This document shows, in pieces, positions 30,115 to 39,957 of a DNA stretch of 48,406 nucleotides. Source of the DNA: Prochlorococcus sp. AG-355-N16 (GTDB taxonomy: Bacteria > Cyanobacteriota > Cyanobacteriia > PCC-6307 > Cyanobiaceae); contig QCEF01000008.1 of NCBI GenBank assembly GCA_003278545.1, forward strand, positions 1 through 48,406. The letters are read 5' to 3'. The translations under genes were made by a program, and so were the position numbers. The notes below the pieces were generated by a model. That model ran no database searches and had not been told where the DNA came from. It saw only the letters and a program-made list of their open reading frames with translations. Positions within the stretch are counted from its first letter, which is position 1. Every line of letters starts with the position of its first letter.

Positions 30115-31665
30115 GTGAAATACATTTTTATAATTTTTTTTAGTTTTTGTGGTTTATTTTTTAATAATGGTTTAAAGGCTGCTGAAAAGATAAATATTAA
30201 GTTTGAAGAGATGGAAATCCCTCTTACTATAGAACAATTATCAAAATTAGAAAAATACAAAAATGATTCAACAGAATTAATAGATTGGTTAAAAAAAAAT
30301 GGATTTATAAGAGTTCTTGAATTATCAAAATTTATAGAATTTCCAGTTTTCAAAGAAGAGGGATTAAATAGAGAAATATTAAGAAGTTGGATAGGGCGTA
30401 AAATTCTTACAGAATTGAGCAAAAGCATTAAAGTTCCAAATGACAATAATGGAACAGAAATATATAACACTATAGAAAATTTATTAAATCAAAAAAAAGA
30501 AGTTTCAACTTTAGACATCATAAAGGCACTACCATCAGAAGAAATTTCACTAGATATTGATAATCTAATTTTAATAATTTCATCTTGGAAAAATGAATTA
30601 TCAATGCAACAAGAACTGTTGTCCAAATTAAATAAACTTGAAAGAACTAAACAAAATGCCTTTAAAAATTCTGAAAAAAAATCAACTAAAGATCTAATAA
30701 AAATTGATAAAAAAATTTATGCTCCTCACCGAGTGAAACCTTTTGAAATTGAAATATGGAAAAGCAATAAAACAAATGTTGATAAAGAATTAATAATATT
30801 TATGCCAGGACTTGGTGGCGAAATTAATAATTTCAAATGGATAGGTAACGAATTGGCTAGGAGAGGCTGGCCAATATTATTCATAGATCATAGAGGGAGT
30901 AATTTAGAATCATTAATAGAAGTACTCAATGGTAAGGAAACAATACCAGGAAGTGCAGACTTTTTCTTATATAGAATTAAAGATTTAGATGCTGTATTAA
31001 AAGCTCATGAAAATGGAGAATTTGGTTTACCTAATAATTCTTATATTTTAATGGGGCATTCACTTGGTGCTTTAATAGCACTTTTATATGAAGGCGAGAA
31101 ACCTACTGATCGACTGGAGGAAAAATGTAATTCGGCATTAAAAGACTTTGCAGTAACAAATTTATCAAAATTACTTCAATGTCAGTTAAGCGAAATACCA
31201 TTCCCTAAGAAAAATAATACTAATAAGGCCAGTGCCATAGTAGGTTTTAATTCATTTGGAAGTTTAGTATGGCCAAAAGAAAATAGTACAGGCATTAAAG
31301 CACCAACTCTTCTAATTGGTGGTACTTATGACCTTATTACACCGTTAATCAATGAACAATTTAGAGTTTTTTATGCTTTAGATAATCCATCAAATAGATT
31401 TCTAATTATTGAAGGAGCAAGTCATTTCTCTCCAATAAGAATTAACAAAAGCTATGAAGAAAATAATGACCTATTCAAAATAAGTGAATCTTTTATTGGT
31501 TCAGAGCCAATATTAGTTCAAGATTTATCTACTAAATTTATAGTTGAATTTTTAAAAAATATTAAAGACCAAAAGATCCCTAATGTAGTTAAAAACCAAA
31601 GAGATTTAGGACTTGATTTCCATTTTTTAGATCTTGAAACGATAAAAGAAATTTCCGAAAATTAG
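30115..31665 (+). CDS. exported alpha/beta-hydrolase with DUF1400 N-terminal domain
   Basis: 516 residues from a GTG at 30115. A signal peptide (MKYIFIIFFSFCGLFFNNGL) is followed by a DUF1400-like helical domain (about 25-195) as found in cyanobacterial hydrolases. The hydrolase domain has the oxyanion strand FMPGLGG, the nucleophile Ser316 in GHSLGA, Asp406 in GGTYDLITP and His437 in ASHFSP. Predicted lipase/esterase or peptidase in the periplasm or lumen. It ends 4 bp inside the convergent permease gene. Confidence 0.85.
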   Translation: MKYIFIIFFSFCGLFFNNGLKAAEKINIKFEEMEIPLTIEQLSKLEKYKNDSTELIDWLKKNGFIRVLELSKFIEFPVFKEEGLNREILRSWIGRKILTELSKSIKVPNDNNGTEIYNTIENLLNQKKEVSTLDIIKALPSEEISLDIDNLILIISSWKNELSMQQELLSKLNKLERTKQNAFKNSEKKSTKDLIKIDKKIYAPHRVKPFEIEIWKSNKTNVDKELIIFMPGLGGEINNFKWIGNELARRGWPILFIDHRGSNLESLIEVLNGKETIPGSADFFLYRIKDLDAVLKAHENGEFGLPNNSYILMGHSLGALIALLYEGEKPTDRLEEKCNSALKDFAVTNLSKLLQCQLSEIPFPKKNNTNKASAIVGFNSFGSLVWPKENSTGIKAPTLLIGGTYDLITPLINEQFRVFYALDNPSNRFLIIEGASHFSPIRINKSYEENNDLFKISESFIGSEPILVQDLSTKFIVEFLKNIKDQKIPNVVKNQRDLGLDFHFLDLETIKEISEN

Positions 31666-32684
31666 TACTCAATTCGTGGATCTAAATATGCGATTAAAAT
31701 ATCTACGAAGAGATTTAGAGAGACTATGAGCATAGAGGTAAAAATTACAATTCCTTGAACCAAGGTATAGTCTCTTTGAGAAATAGCTTCATGTAATCTT
31801 AAAGCTATACCTGGCCAGGAAAAAGTCACCTCGAACAACAGAGCACCCCCTGCTAAAGAGGCCATAGTCAAGCCAGAAATAGTGACAATTGGCAATAGAG
31901 CATTAGGCAATGCATGGTTTAAAAATATTTTTTTCCTCGATATTCCTCTACATATAGCAGCATTTACATAATCACTTTTTAATGTCTTTTCCAAATTTAC
32001 TCTTAATGAGCGGCTGAATATACCACTTAATAAAAAGCCAAGTGTAATCGAAGGAAGTGCGAGATGATAAAGACTATCTTTCAAAGAAATAATATTATTT
32101 GAAAGAATACTATCTAAAACTAGAAAACCTGTAATTTGGGGTTGTTGCTGAAATATAGGAAATCTCCCTCCAATTGGGGAAATATTAAAAAATACAGAAA
32201 ATAATAATTGCGCTAACATTGCACCCCAAAAAGGAGGGATCGCATATGTAGCAATTCCCAATATTCTCGTAATATAATCAGTCTTTTTCCCTCTATTTCT
32301 TAAGCCAATTAATCCCAATGGGAATCCTATTAGTATGGCACTTAGTATTGAAAAGAATCCAAGCTCAAGACTTGCAGGCAATGACTTTATAATAATATTA
32401 AGAACCGGCTCTTGGGTACTAAGAGATTGGCCAAAATCTAAATGCAATATATTTTTAATATATGAAAAATATTGATTTATTAAAGGTTCATTTAGCCCCA
32501 ATTTATTTCTTAGAAATTCCCTAGAAACCTCATCTGCACCAGATCCAAGTATGGCATCGACAGGATCGCCGGGAGCAACTCTTAATAAAATAAAAACTAA
32601 TGAAGAAATTATCCACAACATTATCGGTATTAATGAAATTTTTAATAAGGAATAATTTAGTATTTTATTTAAATTTCTACTCAT
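31662..32684 (-). CDS. ABC transporter permease of the peptide/nickel (DppB/OppB) family
   Basis: 340 residues with about six membrane helices. The N-terminal RVAPGDPVDAILG is the OppB/DppB family signature, and the cytoplasmic EAA-type loop is NAAICRGISRKKIFLNHALP. It overlaps the start of its gene with the end of the binding-protein gene by 8 bp. The second permease and the two ATPases usual for this system are not in the window. Confidence 0.9.
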   Translation of the reverse strand: MSRNLNKILNYSLLKISLIPIMLWIISSLVFILLRVAPGDPVDAILGSGADEVSREFLRNKLGLNEPLINQYFSYIKNILHLDFGQSLSTQEPVLNIIIKSLPASLELGFFSILSAILIGFPLGLIGLRNRGKKTDYITRILGIATYAIPPFWGAMLAQLLFSVFFNISPIGGRFPIFQQQPQITGFLVLDSILSNNIISLKDSLYHLALPSITLGFLLSGIFSRSLRVNLEKTLKSDYVNAAICRGISRKKIFLNHALPNALLPIVTISGLTMASLAGGALLFEVTFSWPGIALRLHEAISQRDYTLVQGIVIFTSMLIVSLNLFVDILIAYLDPRIEY

Positions 32685-34248
32685 TAATTAACTCAAGATC
32701 ACTCAATGAAATTATTCCTGCGCCATTAAAAATAGGTTTTGATATTTTATTTTGTGACCATGCTTTTTGAGAGGAGATCCAAATAGGAATATAAGGTATT
32801 GAACTTGCTGCTATTTTTTCAATTTCAATAAGTTTTTCTAATCTTTTAATTCCACTTAATTTTTCACTCTCAAGAAATAAACTTTCCACTTTATTAGATC
32901 CCCAAAAACTACCGCTGTAAACTGATTCTCCTTTTTTACATATGCCATCAACTATTTCATTACAACTTAAAAGAGGGGTAAGATAAGCCTCTGGATCTGA
33001 ATAGGCCCCAGTCCAATCGAGAAGAACTGCCGTATAAATTCCTAAACTTAGATTCTTATAAACTGTTGTAGATTCAACCCCATTGAGTTCAATATCAATA
33101 CAATCTTTCAAAGAATTTTTAATTTCTTCTTGCCATGTCAGAGCAATAAGCTTGTCAGCTGGCACATTCGATCTATAAGTAAGGGGTATTTTTAGAATAT
33201 TTCCATTGCAATAATTTTCTTTTTGCAATAACTTTCTCGCTTCTAAATAATCATATTTAGGCCACAGTTCTTGATTATCTTTTTTTAGTATCGGAGGAAT
33301 AATTGATCTAGATGGCTTCCTTAATCCATAACTTACTTTCTCACTAATCAATTTTCTGTTAAGACTTTTTGCCAAAGCCAGTCTTAAATTAAGATTACTT
33401 AAGGGATAAGAAGTAGTTTTGAGGCTTATAAAACTTAATTCAGTGAAAGGGCTATTACCTTCATTAAACTGTTTATTTTTGCTTAAATCATTTAAACTTT
33501 TTCTCTGACTATCATCAATTGAATTTGATAAAAGCACGTCAATTTGTTTACTTTTTAAAGCCCCAAAAAGAGAGGATGAATTTGAATATCCCACAAAATT
33601 AACGCCGTTATTTAAGGGCTTTTCACCCCAATAATTCAAATATGGATCAATTGATTGAACTTCATTAGAAAAACTGGTCAGCACATACTTGCCAGTACCA
33701 ACAAATTTTTCATTTAGAAACTTATCAGAATATTGTTTGTAAAATGTAGGAGATACTGGAGTTAAATTTACTGATGTGAGTAAACCATTTAAAGAACTTG
33801 ATGGTTTATTCAAATTTATTATGACTGAATATTCACTTGGCGTTTCTATTGATTTAATCTTATTTCCTAAAATATAGTTCATCGTTCCAATTCTTTTAAA
33901 TCTATCGAAGGTAAACTTCATAGCATTTGAGTTAAATGCAGTTCCATCGTGAAAGAAAACATTCTTTCTTAAATTGATAGTTATTTGAAGTCTATCCTTA
34001 GAAATAACTGGCATCCCGGAGGCTAATTCAGGTATTAATTCTCCGTTAGAATTTAATTCATATAATGTGTCTCCAAGAGAACTGATTAATTGAATTGCTT
34101 TAAGAGTATTTGCTCTAGCTGGATCTAAAGATTCAATTTTACCAGAACTTGCTACTATGATTTTTTTAGATATTCTTTTTGAGCCGCAGGAATTCTGTAA
34201 AAAAGAAATTAATATTATAAGTATTGATAAAACAATTTTATTTTTCAT
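32677..34248 (-). CDS. family 5 extracellular solute-binding lipoprotein (peptide/nickel-type)
   Basis: 523 residues. Signal peptide II with lipobox FLQNSC-G; Cys21 is the lipidation site. SLDPARANTLKAIQLISSLG, YELNSNGELIPELASGMP, and FHDGTAFNSNAMKFTFDRFK (the family's diagnostic motif) are present. Binds a peptide, nickel or other small ligand outside the plasma membrane. It forms a two-gene unit with the permease that follows; ligand not predictable. Confidence 0.9.
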   Translation of the reverse strand: MKNKIVLSILIILISFLQNSCGSKRISKKIIVASSGKIESLDPARANTLKAIQLISSLGDTLYELNSNGELIPELASGMPVISKDRLQITINLRKNVFFHDGTAFNSNAMKFTFDRFKRIGTMNYILGNKIKSIETPSEYSVIINLNKPSSSLNGLLTSVNLTPVSPTFYKQYSDKFLNEKFVGTGKYVLTSFSNEVQSIDPYLNYWGEKPLNNGVNFVGYSNSSSLFGALKSKQIDVLLSNSIDDSQRKSLNDLSKNKQFNEGNSPFTELSFISLKTTSYPLSNLNLRLALAKSLNRKLISEKVSYGLRKPSRSIIPPILKKDNQELWPKYDYLEARKLLQKENYCNGNILKIPLTYRSNVPADKLIALTWQEEIKNSLKDCIDIELNGVESTTVYKNLSLGIYTAVLLDWTGAYSDPEAYLTPLLSCNEIVDGICKKGESVYSGSFWGSNKVESLFLESEKLSGIKRLEKLIEIEKIAASSIPYIPIWISSQKAWSQNKISKPIFNGAGIISLSDLELINE

Positions 34249-34265
34249 ATTTCCTTAGTTCTTAA

Positions 34266-34538
34266 TTATTCTGAAGAATTATTTGAGCAGAAAATTTGTA
34301 AGGTTATTTGACTAATTTCTAAAGCAAATGTTTTTTTAGAATTACAAGCAAAAGGCCACTCTCTCACCCAACAAATTTCTTTACCTCTATTTAAACCAAT
34401 TACTTGAAAAGTCTTATTGCTATTTTTTATTTTTACACAAGCACCTTTATAAAGGTTTTCAGAAAAAATTAAATTATTATTTTTATTATTACTAACTAAA
34501 AGTTTTGAATTAATCATTAAGGTGCTAAAACCAAACAC
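34266..34538 (-). CDS. hypothetical protein (90 aa)
   Basis: Start could be 34538 or the ATG at 34517 (MINSKLLVSN). The core NLYKGACVKIKNSNKTFQVI and LNRGKEICWVREWPFACN suggests a small beta-barrel (SH3-like) protein. It ends KTFALEISQITLQIFCSNNS. No signal or membrane segment. It lies upstream of the binding-protein gene on the same strand with a 17-bp gap. No family recognised. Confidence 0.5.
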   Translation of the reverse strand: MFGFSTLMINSKLLVSNNKNNNLIFSENLYKGACVKIKNSNKTFQVIGLNRGKEICWVREWPFACNSKKTFALEISQITLQIFCSNNSSE

Positions 34539-34587
34539 TTACTTCCTTCGGTTTACCAAGCTATAAGGAAATTTGCAAACTATTTTT

Positions 34588-35889
34588 TTAAATACAACTT
34601 AATTGACTTGCGATAATTTTGACTTCATTTAGCGAATTTATTTCATCTTTCGATCTCTCAAAATCTCCATTATTCACCTCATGAGTAATAACTACAATTT
34701 CAGCTTTGTCCTCACTAGCATCAAGTTGAACAATTGATTCGATTGATACATTATTCTTTCCAAAAATATCTCCAATCTTTCCTATGACCCCTGGGCTATC
34801 AAGACAAATAATTCTAAGGTAATTTTTTTTATTTATTTGTGAAGAACTAATTATATGGCAGTTTCTCCAGAAATCAAAAGATAATAATGGATCGATTGAA
34901 TTATTATTTTTTCCTGAGGCGGCATGCAGATTTAATATATCTGATACTACTGATGCTGCAGTTGGGCCACTCCCTGCACCTGGACCATATAACATTATTT
35001 CTCCAAGAGGATCAGCCTCAATCAATAAGGCATTATTAACTCCCTTAACTGTTGACAAGGGATGAGATTTTGGAATCAAAGAAGGTCCTACCCAAATATT
35101 TAAAGCGAGTGAATCATTAGTATTAATTTGTCCCCTTTCGGAGAGCGCTAAAAGTTTTATTTCAAACCCTAATTTATTTGCATATTCGATATCCTTTAGA
35201 TTAATTTTACTAATTCCCTCAGAATGAATCTCCTCTCTTTTAATTTTCCCTCCAAATGCAAGTTCACTAAGAATTGAAATCTTATCAGCTGCATCATGGC
35301 CCTCAACATCTGCAGTTGGATCAAATTCTGCATACCCAAGGCTTTGGGCCAATTTTAAGGACTCCTTGTAATCAGCTTTTTCATTTGTCATCTTTGAAAG
35401 AATAAAATTTGTTGTGCCATTTATTATCCCAACCATTTTTTTTATGCTGTTACTTTTTAGTGATCTTTTTAAGGGTTCAATTATAGGAATCCCCCCGCAA
35501 ACTGCTGCCTCTGACAGTATATAAACTCCTTCTTTAGATGCAGTTTTGTATATTTCATCTCCATATCTTGCAATGACTGCTTTATTTGCTGTAACAACAG
35601 ATTTACCTAATTTTAATGATTGCAGAATAATATCTTTCGCCAAATCAACCCCACCCATTACTTCAACAATTACATCTATAGAGGGGTCATTAATTAATTT
35701 AAATGGATCATCAGTTAATAAATTATTATCTAGCTCAATATCCCTTTTTTTATTAAGATCTTTAACTGCTATTTTTGCAATTTCTATTTCTTTTAGAATT
35801 GGATGTGAATCAACTTCAGAACTTAATATTTTATAAATCCCTGAACCTACAGTTCCAAAACCTACAATCCCAATTTTGCATTTTCTCAT
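34588..35889 (-). CDS. hom: homoserine dehydrogenase
   Basis: 433 residues, the full-length class with ACT domain. Rossmann motif GFGTVGSG at 10-17, substrate motif GIINGTTNFILSKM and DPTADVEGHDAADK. The C-terminal ACT domain includes SPGVIGKIGDIFGKNNVSIE and probably gives threonine feedback. Reduces aspartate semialdehyde to homoserine in threonine/methionine synthesis. Next to a SufE-like gene on the same strand. Confidence 0.95.
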   Translation of the reverse strand: MRKCKIGIVGFGTVGSGIYKILSSEVDSHPILKEIEIAKIAVKDLNKKRDIELDNNLLTDDPFKLINDPSIDVIVEVMGGVDLAKDIILQSLKLGKSVVTANKAVIARYGDEIYKTASKEGVYILSEAAVCGGIPIIEPLKRSLKSNSIKKMVGIINGTTNFILSKMTNEKADYKESLKLAQSLGYAEFDPTADVEGHDAADKISILSELAFGGKIKREEIHSEGISKINLKDIEYANKLGFEIKLLALSERGQINTNDSLALNIWVGPSLIPKSHPLSTVKGVNNALLIEADPLGEIMLYGPGAGSGPTAASVVSDILNLHAASGKNNNSIDPLLSFDFWRNCHIISSSQINKKNYLRIICLDSPGVIGKIGDIFGKNNVSIESIVQLDASEDKAEIVVITHEVNNGDFERSKDEINSLNEVKIIASQLSCI

Positions 35890-35933
35890 TTTTTATTTCT
35901 TTTGACTTTGAGTTTAATTTTATATTATTAGGC

Positions 35934-36353
35934 CTACAAGAATTCATTTGCTTGAGACTGCATTTTCAATAAAATGTTTAAAAAACCATTTGACCGAGAG
36001 GGAGTTAAGCTTGATTTTAAACCAGTATCTTCTATAAATTTCTTATCTATTTCAACAACTTCATTTGGTGTTAAATCATTTAAACCACTTATTAGAAAGG
36101 CCAATAAACCCTTTGTTATGAGAGCATCAGAATATCCTTCCCAAAATAATTTACCTGCTTTAATAGTTGCCTTAACAAAAACTTCTGAAACGCATCCCTT
36201 AACTTTATTTTCTTCAACAAGGATTTCTCTATCTGGTTTTTTTAATTTTTTGCCTAACCACAAAATATATTCATATTTTCTTTTTGGATCTTCTGATTTC
36301 TTCAACTTTTCTACTAATTTTGATAAATTATTGTATTTTTCCTGATTTTCCAT
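35934..36353 (-). CDS. sufE: SufE-like Fe-S assembly protein
   Basis: 139 residues. Cys54 in VKGCVSEVFV is the conserved sulphur-acceptor cysteine, followed by the family helix GLLAFLISGLNDLTPNEV and an end with LTPSRSNGFLNILLKMQ. Accepts sulphur from the cysteine desulphurase SufS and passes it on for Fe-S cluster formation. No other suf gene is near it, so the assignment rests on the protein alone. Confidence 0.85.
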   Translation of the reverse strand: MENQEKYNNLSKLVEKLKKSEDPKRKYEYILWLGKKLKKPDREILVEENKVKGCVSEVFVKATIKAGKLFWEGYSDALITKGLLAFLISGLNDLTPNEVVEIDKKFIEDTGLKSSLTPSRSNGFLNILLKMQSQANEFL

Positions 36354-36392
36354 TTTTTAAAACTATAAATTAATCACTTTATGAATTTTCTA

Positions 36393-36950
36393 TTATACAA
36401 ATATTTCTTTTTCTGTGATAAAACCCGATAAAGGAATATCCCACTCAGCTCTAGTTAATGGAACCGTACTTACACAATTAGAAGTTAATACTCCAATACA
36501 TGGAACATTTTTCCAATCATTATCTCTCCTTAATTTATCAAAATAACCTCCTCCATAACCTAATCTCGTTAAATTTTTATCAACGGAAAGACATGGTACA
36601 AATATCATGCTTATCTGCGAATGAATTAATGGGGAAGAGTTATTTGGGCTTAGTATCCCCTCTAAGTCTTTGGTAAGAGGTTTTTCGTCCCATGGAAAAA
36701 ATAACAACTCTTTTTTCCTTTCACATCTAGGCAAAGCTAAAGTAAATTTTTTCTTAAGACTTCTTATATCAATTTCATTTTTTAGAGGCCAATATATGGC
36801 TATATAACCAATATTTTTATATCCCTTAATAAATGAATCAATATATAATCTTACATTTTTTTCTACATTTTCTCTTTGATTAATAGAAATCCCATCTCTT
36901 AGTTTTCTAAACGTATCCCTCTCCAATTTCTTTTTTTCAAAGATCGTCAT
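36393..36950 (-). CDS. 5-formyltetrahydrofolate cyclo-ligase
   Basis: The start at 36950 (MTIFEKKKLERDTFRKLRDG) is preferred; a frame also opens at 36980 but overlaps ruvC and adds ten unconserved residues. YIAIYWPLKNEID is the substrate/nucleotide strand region, and the C-terminal LTRLGYGGGYFDKLRRD is the family signature. Converts 5-formyl-THF to 5,10-methenyl-THF with ATP in one-carbon metabolism. Confidence 0.9.
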   Translation of the reverse strand: MTIFEKKKLERDTFRKLRDGISINQRENVEKNVRLYIDSFIKGYKNIGYIAIYWPLKNEIDIRSLKKKFTLALPRCERKKELLFFPWDEKPLTKDLEGILSPNNSSPLIHSQISMIFVPCLSVDKNLTRLGYGGGYFDKLRRDNDWKNVPCIGVLTSNCVSTVPLTRAEWDIPLSGFITEKEIFV

Positions 36951-36960
36951 ATTAAAATTT

Positions 36961-37434
36961 TCAGTTAAAGCCATCCTCATTTAGTTTTGTGAGTGCTATG
37001 GCCAATGCATCTGCTGAATCATCAGGTTTTGGAGGTTTGTCAAGATCTAAGTTGTACATTACAGCATCAAGAATATCTTTCTTAGATGCCTTTCCAGACC
37101 CAGCAATTGTTAATTTTATCTGAGCAGGTGAATACTCACTAACATCAATTTTTTTTGAGGCCAATACCATCATAATCACCCCTCTAGCCTGCACCACACT
37201 AATGGTAGTGCTTGACCTGTAAAAGAAAAATTTTTCTACTGCTGCTGCAGTTGGGTTCCAATGATTTATTAACTCATTAAGATCTTGGAATATCTCATAA
37301 AGTCTATCTTCTTCTTTTTTATCTTTACCTGTCTCAATAACACCGCAATCTAATAATATCTTTCTTTCATTTTCTATCTCAATTATTCCATAACCTACTC
37401 TAGCTAATCCAGGGTCAATCCCAATTATTCTCAC
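36961..37434 (-). CDS. ruvC: crossover junction endodeoxyribonuclease RuvC
   Basis: 157 residues from a GTG at 37434. Catalytic acidic residues are Asp7 in [13 protein letters not shown], Glu67 in AAVEKFFF and Asp139/Asp142 in [12 protein letters not shown]. Also present is the conserved [20 protein letters not shown] region. It resolves Holliday junctions with RuvAB, whose genes are not in the window. Between chlI and the cyclo-ligase, all on the minus strand. Confidence 0.95.
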   Translation of the reverse strand: MRIIGIDPGLARVGYGIIEIENERKILLDCGVIETGKDKKEEDRLYEIFQDLNELINHWNPTAAAVEKFFFYRSSTTISVVQARGVIMMVLASKKIDVSEYSPAQIKLTIAGSGKASKKDILDAVMYNLDLDKPPKPDDSADALAIALTKLNEDGFN

Positions 37435-37439
37435 TGTTA

Positions 37440-38528
37440 TTAAGATTCAGCAGACAATTGAAATTTTGAAAGATTTTCTTTTTCATCTAAATCAAATACT
37501 TTACAAAAAGCTTGAATAACTCTTTCACCTGAATCAACTTGTTCTAAGGGATCTTTTCTAAGTCTATGTCTTAAAGAACAAGAAATAACCCTCGCTATGT
37601 CATCTTCTTGTACTTCAGTTCTGCCCTCAAATGCTGCAATTGCCCTTGCAGACCTATTTGTAACAATATCTCCACGTAAACCATCCACATCTAGTTCTCC
37701 GCAGATTGCAGAAATATTCAATCTTAAGTCATCGTCCATTTGAACAGAATTTAATATTTCTTGTGCTTTAATAACTTTTTGTTGAAGTTCATCCTGTTGT
37801 CTCTCAACACTCAATGAAAACTCATCAGGATTATCATCAAAAGAAGTTCTTTGATCAACTACTTGAACTCTTAATTCAGCATCTCTAACTGTCTTAACTT
37901 CAACGCTCATTCCAAACCTGTCCAATAGTTGAGGCCTTAATTCACCTTCTTCTGGATTTCCTGAACCAATAAGGACAAATCTCGCAGGATGTCGTACTGA
38001 AACCCCCTCCCTTTCAACTGTATTCCATCCGGAAGCTGCCGAATCTAAAAGTACATCAACTAAATGATCATCAAGTAAATTTACTTCATCAACGTATAGT
38101 AAACCCCTATTAGCTTTTGCTAATAGACCTGGTTCGAATGCCTTAACACCTTCGCTCAAAGCCTTCTCAATATCAATGGTTCCACAAAGCCTGTCTTCAG
38201 TAGCCCCTAATGGCAAGTCAACCATAGGTACTTGTTTTTGAATGCTCTCTAAATTTTCTCCTTGAGTAATTTTTTCCAAAACTTCTTTACTTTGTAAATC
38301 AGGATCGACTAGTGAACTATTATATGGATCGTCTTTAACAACATCGATTGCAGGCAACAAATCAGCTAAGGCTCTGATTGTAGTAGACTTTCCAGTCCCT
38401 CTATCACCCATTATCATCACCCCTCCAATTCTTGGATCAATAACATTTAACAAGAGAGCCAATTTCATTTCTTCTTGACCAATTACTGCTGTAAAGGGAA
38501 AAACTCTTCTTTTCTTTGTTGTAGGCAC
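37440..38528 (-). CDS. chlI: magnesium chelatase subunit I
   Basis: 362 residues, the standard length. Walker [10 protein letters not shown] at 41-49, Walker B LLYVDE at 143-148, sensor region [20 protein letters not shown], and the family insertion [12 protein letters not shown]+ ATPase subunit that with ChlD and ChlH inserts Mg2+ into protoporphyrin IX at the first step of chlorophyll synthesis. The 121-bp gap upstream (38529-38649) shows nothing recognisable beyond AT-rich promoter-like sequence. Confidence 0.97.
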   Translation of the reverse strand: MPTTKKRRVFPFTAVIGQEEMKLALLLNVIDPRIGGVMIMGDRGTGKSTTIRALADLLPAIDVVKDDPYNSSLVDPDLQSKEVLEKITQGENLESIQKQVPMVDLPLGATEDRLCGTIDIEKALSEGVKAFEPGLLAKANRGLLYVDEVNLLDDHLVDVLLDSAASGWNTVEREGVSVRHPARFVLIGSGNPEEGELRPQLLDRFGMSVEVKTVRDAELRVQVVDQRTSFDDNPDEFSLSVERQQDELQQKVIKAQEILNSVQMDDDLRLNISAICGELDVDGLRGDIVTNRSARAIAAFEGRTEVQEDDIARVISCSLRHRLRKDPLEQVDSGERVIQAFCKVFDLDEKENLSKFQLSAES

Positions 38529-38649
38529 AGTTTTAGTTTTCTTAAATATTCAAATAATCAATAGATGCTACTTCAGAAAATGTTTTTAGTAAATATCCCT
38601 ATCAAATTTAAACAAGAAGTTAATAGTAACTAATCAAATTTATACTTAC

Positions 38650-39399
38650 TTATTTTTTTTTTGAATTTTTCAAAAACCAATTTATTTGATGGACTATTCC
38701 TCTTAAAACATTTATTTCATGCTTTGATGTATTTGCCCTCAAAATAAAATTCTTAAATTTACTGATTTTTGCCTTGGAGGTATGTTTTAAGAGATATCCA
38801 ACTCGCAAAAGCATTTCCTCTATCTCCAGAAATGTATCATGTACTTCTTTCGACGATGCCAAGTTAAAAACTTTTAATTCATTATTTAAATTTTTATTAA
38901 AAGACTTATTTAATTCATACAAAACTATTGAAACAGCGTGAGAAAGATTTAATGAAGGATTTTTCTGAGAAGTTGGAATATTAAAAGTTTTATTTGCTAG
39001 AAGCAATTCACTGTTAGTTAAACCTCTATCTTCTCTCCCAAATATAATTGCTAAATTATTTATCTTCTTAAAGGATAAAGTCCAATCAAATATATCTTCA
39101 GAAGATAAAAAAAATGAATCTTTATTTACATCAATCCTCCCACAAGATGCTAAAACCAAATCACAATCAAAAATTGCTTTTTGTAGATCATCAAAAACCT
39201 TACAATGTTTAAGAAATTTTTGACCTTTAAGAGCCATTTTTTTTGCTTCTAGAGAAAATATGTCACATTTAGGAGAAACAATTCTTAATTCATCAACTTC
39301 AAAATTACTGCACAATCTAGCAACGCTGCCTACATTTAAAGGGCCACTTGGTTCAACTAAAATTACCTTTAAATTAGAAAAATTTTTCCCCAAAATCAT
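38650..39399 (-). CDS. TrmJ-like SpoU-family tRNA/rRNA 2'-O-methyltransferase
   Basis: 249 residues with SPOUT motifs: motif 1 VEPSGPLNVGSVARLCSNFE, motif 2 AIIFGREDRGLTNSELL, motif 3 NPSLNLSHAVSIVLYEL, then a helical C-terminal extension typical of TrmJ. It most likely methylates 2'-O of a tRNA anticodon-loop nucleotide (position 32), with an rRNA target as an alternative. Its start overlaps the cytM end by 4 bp. Confidence 0.85.
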   Translation of the reverse strand: MILGKNFSNLKVILVEPSGPLNVGSVARLCSNFEVDELRIVSPKCDIFSLEAKKMALKGQKFLKHCKVFDDLQKAIFDCDLVLASCGRIDVNKDSFFLSSEDIFDWTLSFKKINNLAIIFGREDRGLTNSELLLANKTFNIPTSQKNPSLNLSHAVSIVLYELNKSFNKNLNNELKVFNLASSKEVHDTFLEIEEMLLRVGYLLKHTSKAKISKFKNFILRANTSKHEINVLRGIVHQINWFLKNSKKK

Positions 39400-39782
39400 T
39401 CAAGGCTATGAAGATATTTTAATAAATTGGACATATTTACAGGATCAATTTCAAAACTTGGCATAGGAGGAGTTAGGCCTCCAGTAACTTGTTTTATTAT
39501 CTCTTTATCATTCAAACGTTGAGTTATTGAATGTAAGTCTGGGCCCACTAATCCTCTTGCTGTAATTCCATGACATCCAACACAATTTATCTTAAAAAGA
39601 GCATCTCCTTCCTCAGCAGAGCCATTAAGCTCAAGAGTTTCAATGATATATTTGTTATTTTCATGATGATTTCCTAAAAATATTGAAAAACAAATCAATA
39701 AAACTCCAAATACAACAAAAACAATTTTTAAGATTTCTCTCTTAAAATCTCTTTCTGCTGCAGTTGATGAAGATGTTGACAC
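39396..39782 (-). CDS. cytM: membrane-anchored cytochrome c (CytM)
   Basis: 128 residues. N-terminal cytoplasmic end, a membrane anchor ([18 protein letters not shown] at 20-37), then a class I c-type haem domain with CVGCH (67-71) and the sixth ligand Met107 in PPMPSF. Size and layout match CytM, a redox protein in cyanobacterial respiratory/photosynthetic membranes. Head-to-head with petG, 55 bp between starts. Confidence 0.85.
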   Translation of the reverse strand: MSTSSSTAAERDFKREILKIVFVVFGVLLICFSIFLGNHHENNKYIIETLELNGSAEEGDALFKINCVGCHGITARGLVGPDLHSITQRLNDKEIIKQVTGGLTPPMPSFEIDPVNMSNLLKYLHSLE

Positions 39783-39837
39783 AAAAAATAGTCTCTATGT
39801 AACAATTGTGGATAAGAAATTTAAAAAAGGCAAAAAA

Positions 39838-39957
39838 ATGATCGAGCCTCTTCTATGTGGAATTGTTTTAGGTTTAGTCCCAATAACTCTTCTTGGATTA
39901 TTCGTAAGTGCATGGAATCAATACCGAAGAGGTTCAGGTATGCTGGACATTGATTAA
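39838..39957 (+). CDS. petG: cytochrome b6f complex subunit V (PetG)
   Basis: ATG at 39838 encodes [20 protein letters not shown] then [19 protein letters not shown], 39 residues. This is the conserved PetG small subunit, one thylakoid helix with the AWNQYRRG end. It stabilises the b6f complex of photosynthetic electron transport. Its 3' end overlaps the convergent rsmD by 24 bp. Confidence 0.97.
   Translation: MIEPLLCGIVLGLVPITLLGLFVSAWNQYRRGSGMLDID

Noticed and set aside
36951-36980. Longer start for the 5-formyl-THF cyclo-ligase overlapping ruvC
   Set aside because: The extra ten residues are the antisense-free tail of ruvC in another frame and are not part of the family; the ATG at 36950 begins the conserved helix.
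38131-38150. GGTTCGAATGCC, resembling a tRNA T-arm
   Set aside because: It lies inside chlI and has no acceptor or anticodon stem around it. No tRNA was found in the window.
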